Assembly: GCA_022592445.1 (NCBI GenBank) | Contig: JABYQR010000039.1 | Location: forward strand, 1 to 64,000 | From: Cytidiella melzeri | Lineage: Eukaryota > Basidiomycota > Agaricomycetes > Polyporales > Irpicaceae | Direction of reading: 5' to 3' | DNA: 64,000 bases | Shown: positions 1-11,696 of the stretch, piece after piece | How the letters are laid out: every line of letters starts with the position of its first letter | How positions within the stretch are numbered: position 1 is the stretch's first letter | The notes under the pieces: generated by a model | What the model was told of the DNA's origin: nothing | What the model saw: the letters and a program-made list of their open reading frames with translations, nothing else | Database searches by the model: none | Position numbers and translations under genes: made by a program

Positions 1-401
1 ATTAGCATAATGACTGTACCTAAGACACACGAGCAGAGCGAGTTAACTAAAGGTACAGGCTGTGAGCATATTGCATATGTGAGGGACAACGAAGAATACT
101 CACTCCAGGTGCGAAAAAGAAAGAGCACGATGGAGTGTCAGGAGCGGGGGCGAAGGTATATAAGACAGAGCCCTCAGGCGACCCAAAAAGGAATATCTGT
201 GATACAGATGTGTCTGCGTGATGAAAGAACAATAAAGCGACCATATACGGAATACAAAAGGAAACCCGGTAACTAAGAGTCCGTGAGCCGGAGCTGAAAA
301 CCATTAGGCACTCATGGGCTCCTAGTCCTGTTGTCTAGCTCTTATAACGAGTGTCTGACACCAGACTCCACTATCACCTGTGGGGCGGCACACTTTCATC
401 G

Positions 402-419
402 TGTTGGCATAATGCCAAC
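402..419. repeat. LTR-edge-like short palindrome
   Basis: The string TGTTGGCATAATGCCAAC begins with TG and folds on itself around a short centre. Fungal Copia-type LTRs often begin with a TGTTGG palindrome of this form. I could not find a partner end or a target duplication, so this may be a truncated LTR or chance. Confidence 0.25.
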
Positions 420-1144
420 CCCTGCTCTGATCAGCTCTAGGAGCGTCAGGAGAGAGGTTGATTCAAGTTGTGTGCATCAAGGCAAGGCCTAGACACGACT
501 ACCACTTAGAGCCTATGGTCTGGCTACCTCTATTTCTAGAGGATTTGTAGAGGGGCCCACGCACAGGCACAAGACCTAGAAGAAAGGGAAAGAAAACCTC
601 CAGCATGTCCAGAGACGTGAGGGAGTAGGGGCAGTCTTATCCAAATGAAACAGTAAGGGTTACACTCACCAGATAGTTGATAAACTTGAAGGGATAGAGT
701 GAGATAGAGTGTGAGAGGTGTGGTGAGCAAAGTACTGTGAGGTACTGAGTAATCCTTTATCAACGGAGTGGATAAGACTGAGGAGATATGCCCTCAGGAG
801 TGCCTCTATATATACATGAAGGGGAGGACCCCAGGTACTACCCTAAGACCCCTAATACCTACATGAGTAAGCAAAGTAATCAACCTTACTAAGCATGCCC
901 TATGCCCTAGTGGTGCCACTTCAATAATTAACCAATAGCAATTGTCCCCATGACCTGACCCCATGACCCAGTCCCAAGGCTAGACTTGTTCTAGCTTGTT
1001 CTAAGACAAGGCTAGACTTTTCCAGAAGGTTCTAAGAACTATGACATCATCTAATGGAATGTTCTATACTATGACATCATAGTTCCAGCATGTTCCACAA
1101 GGTTTCAGAGAGTTCTATCATGTGATACACAGATAAGGAAAGGA

Positions 1145-1284
1145 GCGCATCAGCGCATCAGAGACAGATGGCGCATCAGCGCATCAATTGATAAGCGCTG
1201 GAATAAGCGCCTGATAAGCGCCAGATAAGTGCCAGTTAAGCGCCTAAATAGATGCCGGATAAGCGCTGGATAAGCGCCTAAATA
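1145..1284. repeat. Degenerate short tandem repeats (gcgcatca, ataagcgc)
   Basis: First come four copies of gcgcatcag-like units, then about eight imperfect copies of ataagcgcc/ataagcgct with spacing near 10-12 bp. They lie inside the transposon-like flank and have no coding meaning that I can see. Such minisatellite-like runs are common between retroelement domains in fungi. Confidence 0.6.
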
Positions 1285-1795
1285 TTCCCCATAATACCGT
1301 TGCCTGGTAAGGCAAGTCTTGTAGAAACATTGAAAATCTGTGACACTCCTCTTGTTCGAGCTATACGAGGACCCCGACAACTTCCTTCTCCAAAACATCC
1401 CGGGCCCAGCCCTCTTGCCACAGCCTTGCGAGAGCTGTGAGCCACGTTTCTACGTCATTGACCCTCATCTCAACTGTGGCCTGAGCACCCGCTTCTATGA
1501 CAGCCCTTATGATCCCGAGTGCAAGATCAACGTCATCAAGATTCTTCTGCCACATGTTGTGCATCTCATGATTCATTCTTGTCCTACATACCCTGGCACG
1601 TTTGCAGTGATCTGCGGGCACAGCAAGTCCGAGTACGTCACGGGTAGGATTCCCGTACCAGAACAGTAGGTGTCTCGAGTAGAAGGAGGACTCTCATTTT
1701 GTTGCGTTAAACACTGCGTTCTTTACTGAGTTACTGTGTTGCGTTTCTTCTTTCATTGCGTTGCGTTTCTTTGAGTTCTGTTTTTGTAGTGTCAG

Positions 1796-2304
1796 TGTCA
1801 CGACCATGCACACTTTTTCCTTTCTTTTCCTTTTATTTTCATTATCCTATCTTCTCAATTTCCTTATCTTATCTTATCGATGGTACATGGCTACTGCATG
1901 TGATCAAGTGCATGTGACAGACCGGTCACATGATCATAGAAGGTGCTGGAACATTGTAGAACATTGCACCATAGCACACCATACGTTCCCACGGCAGTGT
2001 TAGGAGTACAGACCCGGTACCAGGGGTCCTTGTCTGAGATGTATATAAACCCACCCTGTAGCTCCCTAAAGACCTCAGATTCTACCTCCTGGTCTTTAGG
2101 TGACGTTCACCTTGTACTAGTCTCATCACTTTGCTAATATATCCTGGTCTTTAGCTCATTGTCAGCTGATCCCTCGTCGTCGTGTCTCCACTCCTTATCA
2201 TCACCTACACTCCTGTCGTCATCGTCCACGCGAGTCCGCTCGTCGTTCCTCTCTCCCTGTCGTCACTTCCTCGCTCTTCATAGAGTTTGGTTGTGCTCTT
2301 GACA
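1796..2304. mobile_element. Solo LTR of a probable Ty3/Gypsy retrotransposon
   Basis: The element is 509 bp, starts TGTCACGACC and ends TTGACA, giving inverted TGTCA/TGACA termini. It is flanked by an identical 5-bp duplication GTCAG (1791-1795 and 2305-2309), the hallmark of LTR integration. A TATATAAA promoter lies near 2041-2048, as expected inside an LTR. No internal polyprotein region follows, so it is best read as a solo LTR left by LTR-LTR recombination. TGTCACGACC starts are common in fungal Gypsy LTRs; the superfamily call is inference. Confidence 0.85.
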
Positions 2305-2309
2305 GTCAG

Positions 2310-3218
2310 CATTTCTTGCGCTCACTTCTCGTCTTGCGTTTGTGTTCGTGTTTCACTTTGCTTATCCGTTTGTTGCATGTTTTGCAAAGCTTGCCCTCTC
2401 GTCTTACCTTAGAAGGCCAACTGGCCACACTCGTCGCTGCTTGCAATACCTCTTGCTTTATTAGGCAAAGCTTAGGACTCTTTTGACCCCCTCGTGCATT
2501 CTTACACACAACCACACATAACTTGCTCACATGATTGCCTCTCTGAGGTCTGGTGTGCTGGTTCCTGGCCCCTTTTGTGTCCGGGGTGGTAGTTAGTGTT
2601 TCATCGGAGCAGGGCATTACGTTCTGCACAATATCAGACACTATAGTACTGACACATGCAGACCTACCCCTGTCAACATTTATCTTGCAAGTTGGACTTT
2701 ACATTGGTAAACTAAGATAAGTTTTCATTATTTTCCTGATGATGACGTAACGTGACCTGGGTCTATCTTACACTGTGTAACGAGCCACATATATCCTATC
2801 AGTGCCTAGTTGAAAAAGAGTATATACTTTCTTACATTTTTCCTTTTGAAAATATTTGCCTCAGAAAATAATCTCTGTTTTTTGCACTTTCTCCACTGAA
2901 CTAACAGTCAATCTTCTGACCTGGAAAAAGAGTACATTTTGTCTCTGTTTCTCATCTGCAACATAGTTCAAATAGATTGCTATTACAGAGATAAATGGAG
3001 ATATTGGTATGCAAAGGCCATTCAGCTTCCTTTAGGTTCAGACCATTCTTCAATCTATGTCATCAGGCAAAATACAGATAAGATGTGCCATTCTACAAGA
3101 ACAAGTTTGTTGGAAAAGGTATAACAGAACAGGCCACTTTTGTGAGGCAAACAATGTAAATTTTTTCCAGAAGGTGTATATTCGAGGAAATATGTACTCT
3201 TTTTCAGTGCCTTTCTCG
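2310..3218. other. AT-rich intergenic sequence, no gene seen
   Basis: No supported gene. A minus-strand frame of 111 codons (2306-2641) is Lys/Arg/Thr-rich and has no recognisable domain. The part 2800-3218 has an imperfect inverted similarity between its ends (a GAAAAAGAGTA-type string near 2811-2825 and near 2922-2935, and its complement near 3191-3206), suggesting an older foldback element next to the clean palindrome that follows. Confidence 0.4.
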
Positions 3219-3640
3219 CACTGGGTAACCACGGCCCAATTTCCGGTGGAAAAACATGAGAAATACGTGAGAAAAAATGGTGATTTTACGGTACCTTTTT
3301 GTAGCAGAAATAGCGCCGAAAAACACTGAATATTTCATCTTGTTTTGCTTGTGAGCGAATGGATGAAAAAGTGGCTTTTTTCTCAATGCGTTTTTCCGGC
3401 CTTTTGGTGATGCCTAAACGGAGCGTTTCTCAATGGTATTTTCAACAGAAACCAAAAGGCCGGAAAAACGCATTGAGAAAAAAGCCACTTTTTCATCCAT
3501 TCGCTCACAAGAAAAACAAGATGAAATATTCAGTGTTTTTTGGCGCTATTTCTGCTACAAAAAGGTACCGTAAAATCACCATTTTTTCTCACGTATTTCT
3601 CATGTTTTTCCACCGGAAATTGGGCCGTGGTTACCCAGTG
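3219..3640. mobile_element. Palindromic foldback MITE with CACTG termini
   Basis: Two inverted arms of 190 bp (3219-3408 and 3451-3640) match with only about two mismatches and surround a 42-nt spacer. The outer ends read CACTGGGTAACCACGG. A 3-bp direct repeat TCG flanks the element (3216-3218 and 3641-3643). CACTR termini with 2-3 bp target duplications are the signature of the CACTA (CMC) DNA-transposon superfamily, so this is probably a non-autonomous CACTA-like MITE. The near identity of the arms implies recent origin or gene conversion. It encodes no transposase. Confidence 0.8.
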
Positions 3641-3834
3641 TCGACAGCATAAATGTTGGTTGTTACGCAGTGTTACGCAGTTTCTCGTGCACAACGTGAT
3701 TAACCTGTTTCCACTAGAAACATAATCTGTACATGATAAAGAGCGTGTAAAAATTGTCAACACAAAGTTATACGCAAAGATGAGAGGGCGCGCTCGCGGT
3801 GTGGCAAGACTTTTTGCGCTACTGTATGAGTCCT

Positions 3835-5077
3835 TCACAGAGTTCTTGAAAGATAGAAGCCTACTAACCAGCCCAGCCCCCCAGCAGCACATGCTGATAC
3901 TACCACTGTCCACAGCTGCTCTTTCTTGTTGCGGGTTTCCCGGAGGGGGGGAGCCTCAGCTACTACCACCTTTTCTCGCTGCAAGGCTGATTGCTCCGCG
4001 ACCGTAGAGGGTTTAAGAGAGTGTGCAACTACCTCCGCTAATCTAGACAGCTCGTGCTCCTGCTTCTGTAGCAGCTCAACAAGGTTATGCGTTTTGACCT
4101 CGAACGCGGCGATAGTCTCGGATGACATTTCCTCGACCTTTCTTTCAAATGTGTGTGCCAATCGTTTTCTCTTCCACGGTTCTATCAGGACGATTGCGAG
4201 GATGAAGACGAACATGTTGAGACCCAGGACAGTGAGCGAACCGTAGGTGGATGCGCTGCGAATCTTGTCCGACCAAATTTGCTCTTCGTGATAACGGTTC
4301 AGAATGACACGCATGAGCTCGGTGAACTCGCGCTCGACCTCGTCTTCTGTGGTCTCGGCTGCCTGCTTTGCACGATTCTCCGCTTGTTCGAGAAGGTGAT
4401 CCCGTCGTACAAGAGCAGTGAAACGCCCAACATCATCATCTGTCCAAGACGACTTGCGCTGAAGCAGATCGTTGACCTCGCGTTGTGATTGTGCTCGTTC
4501 CTGCACAGCTCGCTCGTAAGCAATCTTTGCTTCTCGTGCGGCTACACGAGCAACGCTGATGCGGGTCTCTGAGGGACTTTAGAGAAGCTGAGATGATACA
4601 ACAGTGCAGCGACGCACCTTGCGCTGTTACTGCCCGCTTCAAGGTCTCTATCTCCTGGTACCCAGTCACTTTGTTCAGCTCGCGGGCGAGCTGAGCGAAT
4701 GAAGTGATAGCAGATGCAGTGTATTGGTCTGCACGCCCTCGGATAGCAATTGTGGTGTTCGCTGCCCACGATCTCAGCGTTTCCTCCACCTTTCCGATAT
4801 CTACGACTCCAACTGCTGTACGCTGCCTTGCTGTATCGTTGGGTTCAGCAGAATCGGGGATGTGCGAGGGGCGATCCGAATGGTCGACGGGTACAGAGCC
4901 CTGTGGAGGCGATGGGCCTGTGTTCCTGCTTGAGGGTGTGTCGTGGCGAGCCTGTTCGAGTGCTGGAGGGAGTGTGTGTAGGGCCACTACGCTGCATCTA
5001 CATCGCAGACGAGCAAGATGTCGTGGAAGGTGGACAGTGCGAGCCGCACCGAGAGGGAGGAGGGTCAGTTTGTGCAT
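3835..5077 (-). CDS. SHE9: She9/Mdm33-like mitochondrial inner-membrane protein
   Basis: Two exons (5077-4618, 4568-3835) give a 397-residue protein. It starts with a basic, Arg-rich, Leu-rich stretch (MHKLTLLPLGAARTVHL) typical of a mitochondrial presequence. The middle is coiled-coil (around residues 150-260), then a membrane span (YGSLTVLGLNMFVFILAIVL) followed by EPWKR, more coiled-coil, and a second C-terminal membrane span (about the last 25 residues). This order of coiled coil, TM, coiled coil, TM is that of She9/Mdm33, which acts in inner-membrane fission and crista shape. The 49-bp intron is GT-AG and restores frame. It is divergent from the DUF4203 gene, with only 223 bp between the starts. 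Confidence 0.85.
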
Positions 5078-5300
5078 GACGGAGACCCGGCGTTTTCATC
5101 GACGGTCCCAGATGACATGCGCACACGTGACTTTGAGCGATTACACAGTCTACTCACTGTCTACTCTTCCTTCCTCCATCCCCTCCTCCTCGGAGACCGT
5201 CGACGAGGTGCTCGTCGTCCCTCGCAGCCCCAGACGTCTGCTCTGCTTCAATTAGCTGCTGTGTACTCTTCTTGCGCGCCGCTCTTCCCAATATCTCGCC

Positions 5301-7212
5301 ATGGCCATGACCACTAACGACACTCACGACTTGCTGTCTTTACTTCCCAACACCTCTTATACTCTCGCCTATGCGCTGCCATTGTTTATCGTGTCAATTA
5401 TCCTTACTTTTGCTGGCTGTTTCCTCACCCTCGACCGCACGCGTACATTTCCCTCTTCAGTACAGGCCCAGGCTCCTCCAACCAAGAAGCCTTCCCTTCT
5501 TTCGCGGCTTCAGCCTCTGTACCTGGGAGGTGGAATCGGCGGATGTTGCGGCGGTTATGCATTTGGAGGTGCGCATCATGGCGTATGGCACGGCGCATGG
5601 CTTCTAACGAACAAGACTATAGTACACTTCGCTACCTTTCTCTCCATACTGCTACCGAATACAACATCTACCTCGCCGCTCGGGCACAAGGTCTTTTTGG
5701 CTATATGGGCACTTTCTGCGCTGGTCTGTCTTGCCTTGGGGGGGAAATGGAAATATGCCGCAATCTCCCTGATTGGCGTTTCCGGATAGTGAGTTCTCCT
5801 GCACTTGATTCCCCGTGTTGGGTCTGAGCAATACTTTCAGCTGTGCACTCGCTCTCGCCATTTCCGTCATCGTGCATCCCTCTCTCCTTACTCGTATAGT
5901 GCTTGCTGGTGTATTTACCCCACTCGGCACCATTCTCTGCCTGCTTCCTTTTCCTCGTGGCGCCAGAATCGCCTTGAGAGTAGGTGCATCCTCTCTTGGT
6001 GCTTTCGGCGTGACGGAGACTGTGGCTATCTTCTCCCACAATCCTGCTTGGGGCAATGTCTGGGATCGCTTTTGGATGCACGACGGTCTTGCCTGGGGAA
6101 CAGGCGTCGAGAAAGGTCTCAGTGCTGCATTCTGCTTCTTTTTTGTTGCCGGTCTGGCCTGTGACTGGTTCCTTCACGCAAAGATTGGTGAGAACCCTGA
6201 TGAGGTGAGTTGCTGTCGCCGTCACGCATGTCTTCGTTTAACTTCTCTTATCTAGAAATGGGACCGCTACCTGGCTGACTATGCAACCGAGCTTCCCAAT
6301 GACTCGCGCCGTGCTGGTACTTTCGCACCTATCGTATCATTCTGGGATAGATTCCTTGGTACACACGGTCCATTTGCGCCAGTCGTTCAACATAATGACA
6401 TCGCAGTCCTACATGGTTCTGACGTCAAACTCCCGATTGCTACAAACCCCACCAACCCAGGGAAGCTTGCCAAGCAGCGGTCACTCTATCGACCCGAGAG
6501 TTTCTCTGACATACCTGACAGCAAGCTTCATACCGCACTGTTGCGGAAGAAAGACGCGCGTCATGGCCAGAGGACCAAAGCAGCGCGTCGTACGATTAAA
6601 TTCACCTCCCATAACCAGGACTCGTCGTCAGACTCTGAAGACGAGGGATCTGCGGAGAAAATTCCTTTGCCATCTCGGACGGACTCTTCTACCACGCTCG
6701 TTGACTCGCGGGACCACTCACTTCAGCCGCCTAAACGAGCTTGGGAAGTCGCCCCTGGTGAAGTGCCTGACTACTCAGATGGTGAAGGGGACATTGGAAA
6801 GACAGCCCGACTGGTTCACATTGACGAGAAAGCTGCTTGGCCACCTGAATTCATCCGACGTCATTCCCGCCGTACTCCGTCACCAGTCGTGCGACCGTTC
6901 CTTGCATCCCACAAAGTCTCCCTTCCCGCCGATGCGCGCGATGGTTCGCAGGAACATGCACCAACTCACTCGATTTCGTCTACCGCCATCCATCCCTCCA
7001 CTTCAGCAATCGACATCACCTCCATCCCTGCAACCGCATCCTTGATTAAAGCTGTCGAACGCGTTCAGCTTGCTCATGGAGCGATGGCTCACCCTTCACC
7101 TGCTACGACGCCATCCTCTCGGACTGTCATCCCAACCTCGCAGCTCGACCACGAGCGCAAAAAGTCGTGGGATGCGTTCTGGGACGAAGTGAAAGAGAAG
7201 GCACATTACTAA
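5301..7212 (+). CDS. DUF4203 (TM7S3/TM198-like) multi-pass membrane protein
   Basis: Three exons (5301-5788, 5841-6204, 6256-7212) give 602 residues. The N-terminal half has about six or seven hydrophobic segments (first around residues 20-45, then a Gly-rich GGGIGGCCGG stretch before the next). The C-terminal half after about residue 285 is hydrophilic, Ser/Pro/Asp-rich and probably cytosolic, with an acidic SSSDSEDEGS patch. This matches the fungal DUF4203 family, whose function is not established. Introns are 50-52 bp with clean GT-AG ends. Its promoter is shared with SHE9. Confidence 0.75.
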
Positions 7213-7592
7213 GGTCTGACGCAAGACAGGCGTTGATTTATTTTGTTACGATTCTTCATGACTTGATGACCGATACGACTCACGATCGCTGCTATGGTTT
7301 CCCTTCTGTCTATCTCTACCCCTTCTGGCTGCTGTTGTTGTTGTAGTGTAGTCTTTCATCGGAGAAATCCGCTCTTTTCGCCGGTCTCCATGCACGGAAT
7401 TTTGTCACATACGGTATGCCGGGGTACAATACAAACTCTAAGACGAAACAGGAGAATACTGTGTAATTGTTTCTATGATGAAATGATGGCAAGTGTCGTT
7501 CGAATTGGAGGAAGCTCCTCGAATTTGAAGCAGTCACATACGTTTCCGCTCAAGTATCTAGTCTATTCGGTCTCATGTCCTGCATGGTCAGC
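7213..7592. other. Convergent intergenic region
   Basis: The 3' ends of the DUF4203 gene and the P450 reductase gene face each other here. A plus-strand frame (7294-7752) runs into the reductase 3' end and has no recognisable domain. I see no further gene. Confidence 0.5.
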
Positions 7593-9972
7593 TTATGACC
7601 AGACATCCAGTAACAAACGGTTCCTCTCTTTGAGGAGCTTCAACTCGGCCACACCTTCTGCCTCTGCACTCCCACCCTTTGCCTCGCCCAAGATCCGACA
7701 CAACGTCTCCTCCACTGACTTGCTCATACTCTTCGCATCTCCGCAAATATAGATGTACCCTTTCCCATTCAAGATAGCATCCGCAATCTCCGCGTGGTCT
7801 TCCCAAATCAGATCCTGCACATAAATTTTGCTTCCATCGGGCTTGTATGGAGGCTCGCGTGAGAAGGCATTGCGCATGATGAACTTGCCATGAAGCTCCT
7901 TGGCGTACTCGGGCCATTCATCCTTGTAAAGATAGTCCTGGTCGGACCGGCGGCAACCAAAGTACAGACGGATGTTGCCCCAGTCGGCGAGTCCTTCGGG
8001 GCCGTTCTTCTCAATTGTGCGCCGGGCCATCGCAACACGTTCTTGAACAAAGCCACGGAATGGGGCGACGCCCTGAGGAAGATGTTGAACTCAGTAAATA
8101 GATCAAGGAGTAAGAACGAGGAAAATATACGCACAGTACCAGGACCAACCATGATTATTGGGCTCTTCGGGTTTGTGGGTAGACGGAATGTCGAGCGACG
8201 AACATGGATAGGTGCTTTTAGAATCGTTCCTTGCTTGTATGCGCCACGAGGACCTTCGATCGCATACGTCGGTTGAGTGATACTCGCTGGCTCGGGGTCT
8301 CCGCTCTCGGATATGAATGGCATAGGCTCATTGTTCGTAGCGTACTTGAGATTGAGCAAGAAATTAGAACCCACGCCGTAAACCCAGCGAGGCTTGACGG
8401 TGTCAGCCTGTTCCGATTGGTACTTGAGGACAACAGCGGTAACGTGTATGGAATTGGGGTAAAGCTTAGGGCTAGACGAGATGGAGTAGTATCGAGGTTG
8501 CAAACGAGGTATGGACGACACGATAATGTCAAAGGGAATACTCCATGCGGTGGTGTTCTCCTTTGTGGGCTTTGCGAAAATGTCATTTCCAGCAGCGTAT
8601 TGGAGTACCTCACCAAGCTTCATGCACCCGTGGGCAACGACAGCCTGGTACAGCTCCTTGTTGCTATTCAGATTCTTCAGCTTGGCCTCGGCCTCGGGAG
8701 TGGGCGCGAACTTGGAGAGAGTCCCAAGAATTTGACGACCAGTGAGAGCGCTGATGTCGATGTAATGACGGAGAACAGTGCCGTAAGTCGTGGGAACGGG
8801 GAAAGGGACCTTTGCAAGAGCAGGATCGAGTGACTCGATGCCGATGACAGTGTCCTTCTTGTCCAAGAGTCCAAGGGTGCAGAGAAGACGGTCGACCTCG
8901 ACGTCAGCGTTGGATGGCCAGACACCAACGTGATCACCGTGTTGGTAGGTGACACCGGATCCCTCGGTGCTGAGCTCAATGTGAACGCAATTGCGTTCCG
9001 CATTCTGTTGAAAGAGCTCCTTCGCAAGGGTAATGGGAGCCGGGTACGGATTTTTCGCGTCGTGTATACCCTTCGTCCTCGTGAGAGCACGGGCAGACAA
9101 TTCACCTGAGACATGATAAGTTCAAATGCACCATATTGTAATGGGACACATACCAAGATAGACCTTTTCTGGCGGGTGCTCGAGGACCTCCGTGACCGCA
9201 AAGTCGGGCGAATCTCCGCCTTGGCCCTCCTCTACGTTCATTACCTGGGCGAATGCCTCCCACATGCTGTCCTTCCACTCAAGATAGTCCTCTTCCATGC
9301 TCTTATCGTCGTCACCTTCACCGCGCTCACCGATCCTGATAGCACCCATCTTTTCGAGATCCCTGTCGACGTTACGGGAGATGAGGTTGTAGTGCTCGTA
9401 CGTCTTATTGCCGAGACCAAAGACGACGTATTTGAGACCGGGGAGCTTGTGCTCGCCCTTGGAGAACTCGAAGGAGTCGTCGGAGAGGTTCTGACAGAGC
9501 TGAACGGCGTTGTCCGTGGGTTCTCCTTCGCCGTAGGTAGCCATGACGAAGAAAACGCAGCAGTCCTCGGGTAGCTCGTCGAGGTTCTCAAAGTCGTATT
9601 CCTCCGGATCGCATACAAGGGAGGCCAGGCCGAACTTGGACTTTGCCTCCTTTGCGAGACGGATTGCGTATTCCTCGGCTGTGCCAGTCTGCGAACCATA
9701 GAAGATGACAATGCGCTTATTCTTCAGGCGACGTGGCAGGCGCGTTAGCCAGCTCGGAGGTGACGGAGCACAGAGGGCAAAGTACTGACCGCTTCCTTCA
9801 TCTTCGCCACAAAGTCTCTCGGGTTTCCGCCCCCGGTGGCATGCCTTGTTGCCGCGGCCAGCGGGGTGGCTTTTGGCTTGGATGCGAAAAGCTGGTCTTT
9901 GAATAGGTAGACGGCGGCGGCGGTGATGCCGACGCCGAGAATGGCGACATCTGAGGTCGAAAGACCGGCCAT
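7593..9972 (-). CDS. CPR1: NADPH-cytochrome P450 reductase
   Basis: Four exons (9972-9790, 9721-9154, 9105-8135, 8072-7593) give 733 residues, the usual size. Residues about 8-27 form the N-terminal ER membrane anchor. The FMN-binding flavodoxin motif is YGSQTGTAEEYA (about residue 70), followed by ATYGEGEPTDNA and GLGNKTYEHYN. The FAD domain carries RYYSISSSP; the NADPH part carries GPGTGVAPFRGF and FGCRR, and the chain ends with the Trp-Ser that stacks on FAD (LLLDVWS). It passes electrons from NADPH to microsomal P450s and other ER acceptors. All intron phases agree. Confidence 0.95.
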
Positions 9973-10221
9973 GGCAGTGAAGGAGTGAGAGGAAGAGAGA
10001 GTGTTGCGGCGGGCGTGGAGAACGAGCGAGGTTGGTTGGTGTGAGTGAAGACTAAATACAGTGGGGTGATCACCGCGCCAATGGACAATAACTGCTTATG
10101 TCAGCCTGAGGAATACGGCCAGGCTCTACTCGACATCCAGTGTACGATATATAGTCCATTTATTACAGACATGGGCCTATACTGGGCCCGGGACGGAGTA
10201 CACTGGTAACCATAGGTCTCA

Positions 10222-11696
10222 TCAAGTCAGACCACCTACAATTTCAGCTCGCCTCGTTGCCCATCCGCTGTGTCTCTCCGGATGTTCAAACAGCACTGCC
10301 ATGCCCTCTGCTTGTTCGCTGTCGGCCCCAAGTTCGTACGTGTACCATTCCCGCGCAAGTCTCGCCCATACCCGTACCGCGCTTGCACTGGGGGCGGTCA
10401 GTTGAGAACAAGCCCGGCATGACAGCAGAGATCACACACTCGGAATGCGAGGCCGCAATGTACGTAGCGTCAGCAGCGAGCTGTCCTCGCTCACTGTGGT
10501 ATCCTTCCTCCTCCCCAACCCGCCATATCTCGCCTGCAATATCGATGGCCTCTCGTCCGCTGAGGGTCCCATCTCCCCAGCTCTTGAACCGAGAGTACAA
10601 CTGGGCCATCTTCACCAAACGCGCATCTGACAACTGCGATCTGCCAGCATCAAGTGAGCAGACGCTACACTGGCATGTAAATCCGTAGTGCGCCTGCAAG
10701 AATGATCTGTGTGTCGGCCATGTCAGCTCATCGCCATTCCCTTACGGACATCATGAAACATATCAAGTTGTTGTCCACTTGCCTGCGCTCGTCCCGAGGC
10801 CGCTTTGTGTCCGCATAGGTTGTCAACAATTCCTAGTAGCACTCTGCTCAATCAAATCAAACCCAACGCTGCTCAGAGGCGGCACCTACCTGTCCCTGTC
10901 GTACGCTCTTCAGCGCGTGGACAACAATCACGCCTTCGTTCTGTCTCCATGAGTACACCGAGTTGAAAGCACTAGAGCAGCCATGGTTGAGTCTTGCCAT
11001 CTGCGGGAAAATCCCAACAGCACCTCCCGCAGCCACCGCATTAGTTTGGAAAATGGCGAGCGCAAGTCCCTCGCTGTGCTCAGGCGTGCCCTCTACAAGA
11101 TGTCCCGGGAGGTTGACATACGAAAGGTTCCAAAACGCCTCCCGCTGTATGGGCTTTAGGAGAGCGAGCGAGTTCATTATCAGCGCTCCGGGGAACATGT
11201 GAGAGACTATATTGCCATAAGATCAGAGCACTGTCTCGCCTACGAGGCATGCAGGACTGACTGACCCTCAGTTGGAACCACAAACAGCGGCTTCTCCTTC
11301 AGAATTACCTCGCCTCGCTGAAGCACAACGTCATTTACTGTCTTGTTCCCAGAATACGGAGAAAACACACCTTGATATCTCTTCGCGCCACCATCCCCAT
11401 CCCCTTCCCCTTGAGATCCCTCACCTCAAACAGCGCCTGGGCTGGCGTCACATCCTCTACCAGAATACATTGACGACACACATATATAACCAGACTAACA
11501 AGCACTGCAATGCTAACAATTGCCAGGTGGTCTCTGACGGATTTCTATTAAAGCTTGAAGAGTTGGTTTACAATGCTATGGATACGCAAGGTCCAAGGTG
11601 ACGGCTTACTCTGGCCAACTGCTGCTCCTGACTACGCTGAGTGGAAGGCTCAGTTGCATGGTCGCTCTTGCGTTTCCGCCGTATTTTCTCAGGCAT
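10222..11696 (-). CDS. Membrane-anchored SET-domain protein (SMYD/Set5-like)
   Basis: A seven-exon model (11696-11610, 11544-11371, 11317-11266, 11206-10890, 10832-10783, 10706-10464, 10387-10222) gives about 362 residues. A basic N-terminus (MPEKIRRKRK) precedes a hydrophobic span (IVSIAVLVSLVIYV, about residues 37-50). The SET fold follows, with RLNHGCSSAFN standing in for the NHS/N-H-C motif, then QELLTTYAD and a cysteine-rich post-SET CQCSVC. This suggests a protein lysine methyltransferase tied to a membrane. The fifth intron reads AG|GCAAGT...CAG, a GC-AG intron; a GT alternative would delete three residues of a conserved stretch. The last intron donor (GTACAT) was chosen because it alone keeps the expected C-terminal frame (REWYTYELGADSEQA). 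Confidence 0.7.

Larger units (their letters stand above)
1..1795. other. Transposon-derived flank without an intact gene
   Basis: No supported host gene. The stretch contains an LTR-like edge at 402-419, a TATATATA run near 808-815 followed by GC-poor sequence, the short degenerate repeats at 1145-1284, and a minus-strand open frame (1361-1621, 86 codons) that could be a decayed gag-like fragment of a retroelement. I could not recognise any protease, reverse transcriptase or integrase motif. What is seen is repeat-like composition; the retroelement origin is inference. Confidence 0.4.

Noticed and set aside
1340..1669. Plus-strand 109-codon frame as a gene
   Set aside because: Lies in transposon-like sequence with an overlapping minus frame, and neither has a recognised domain.
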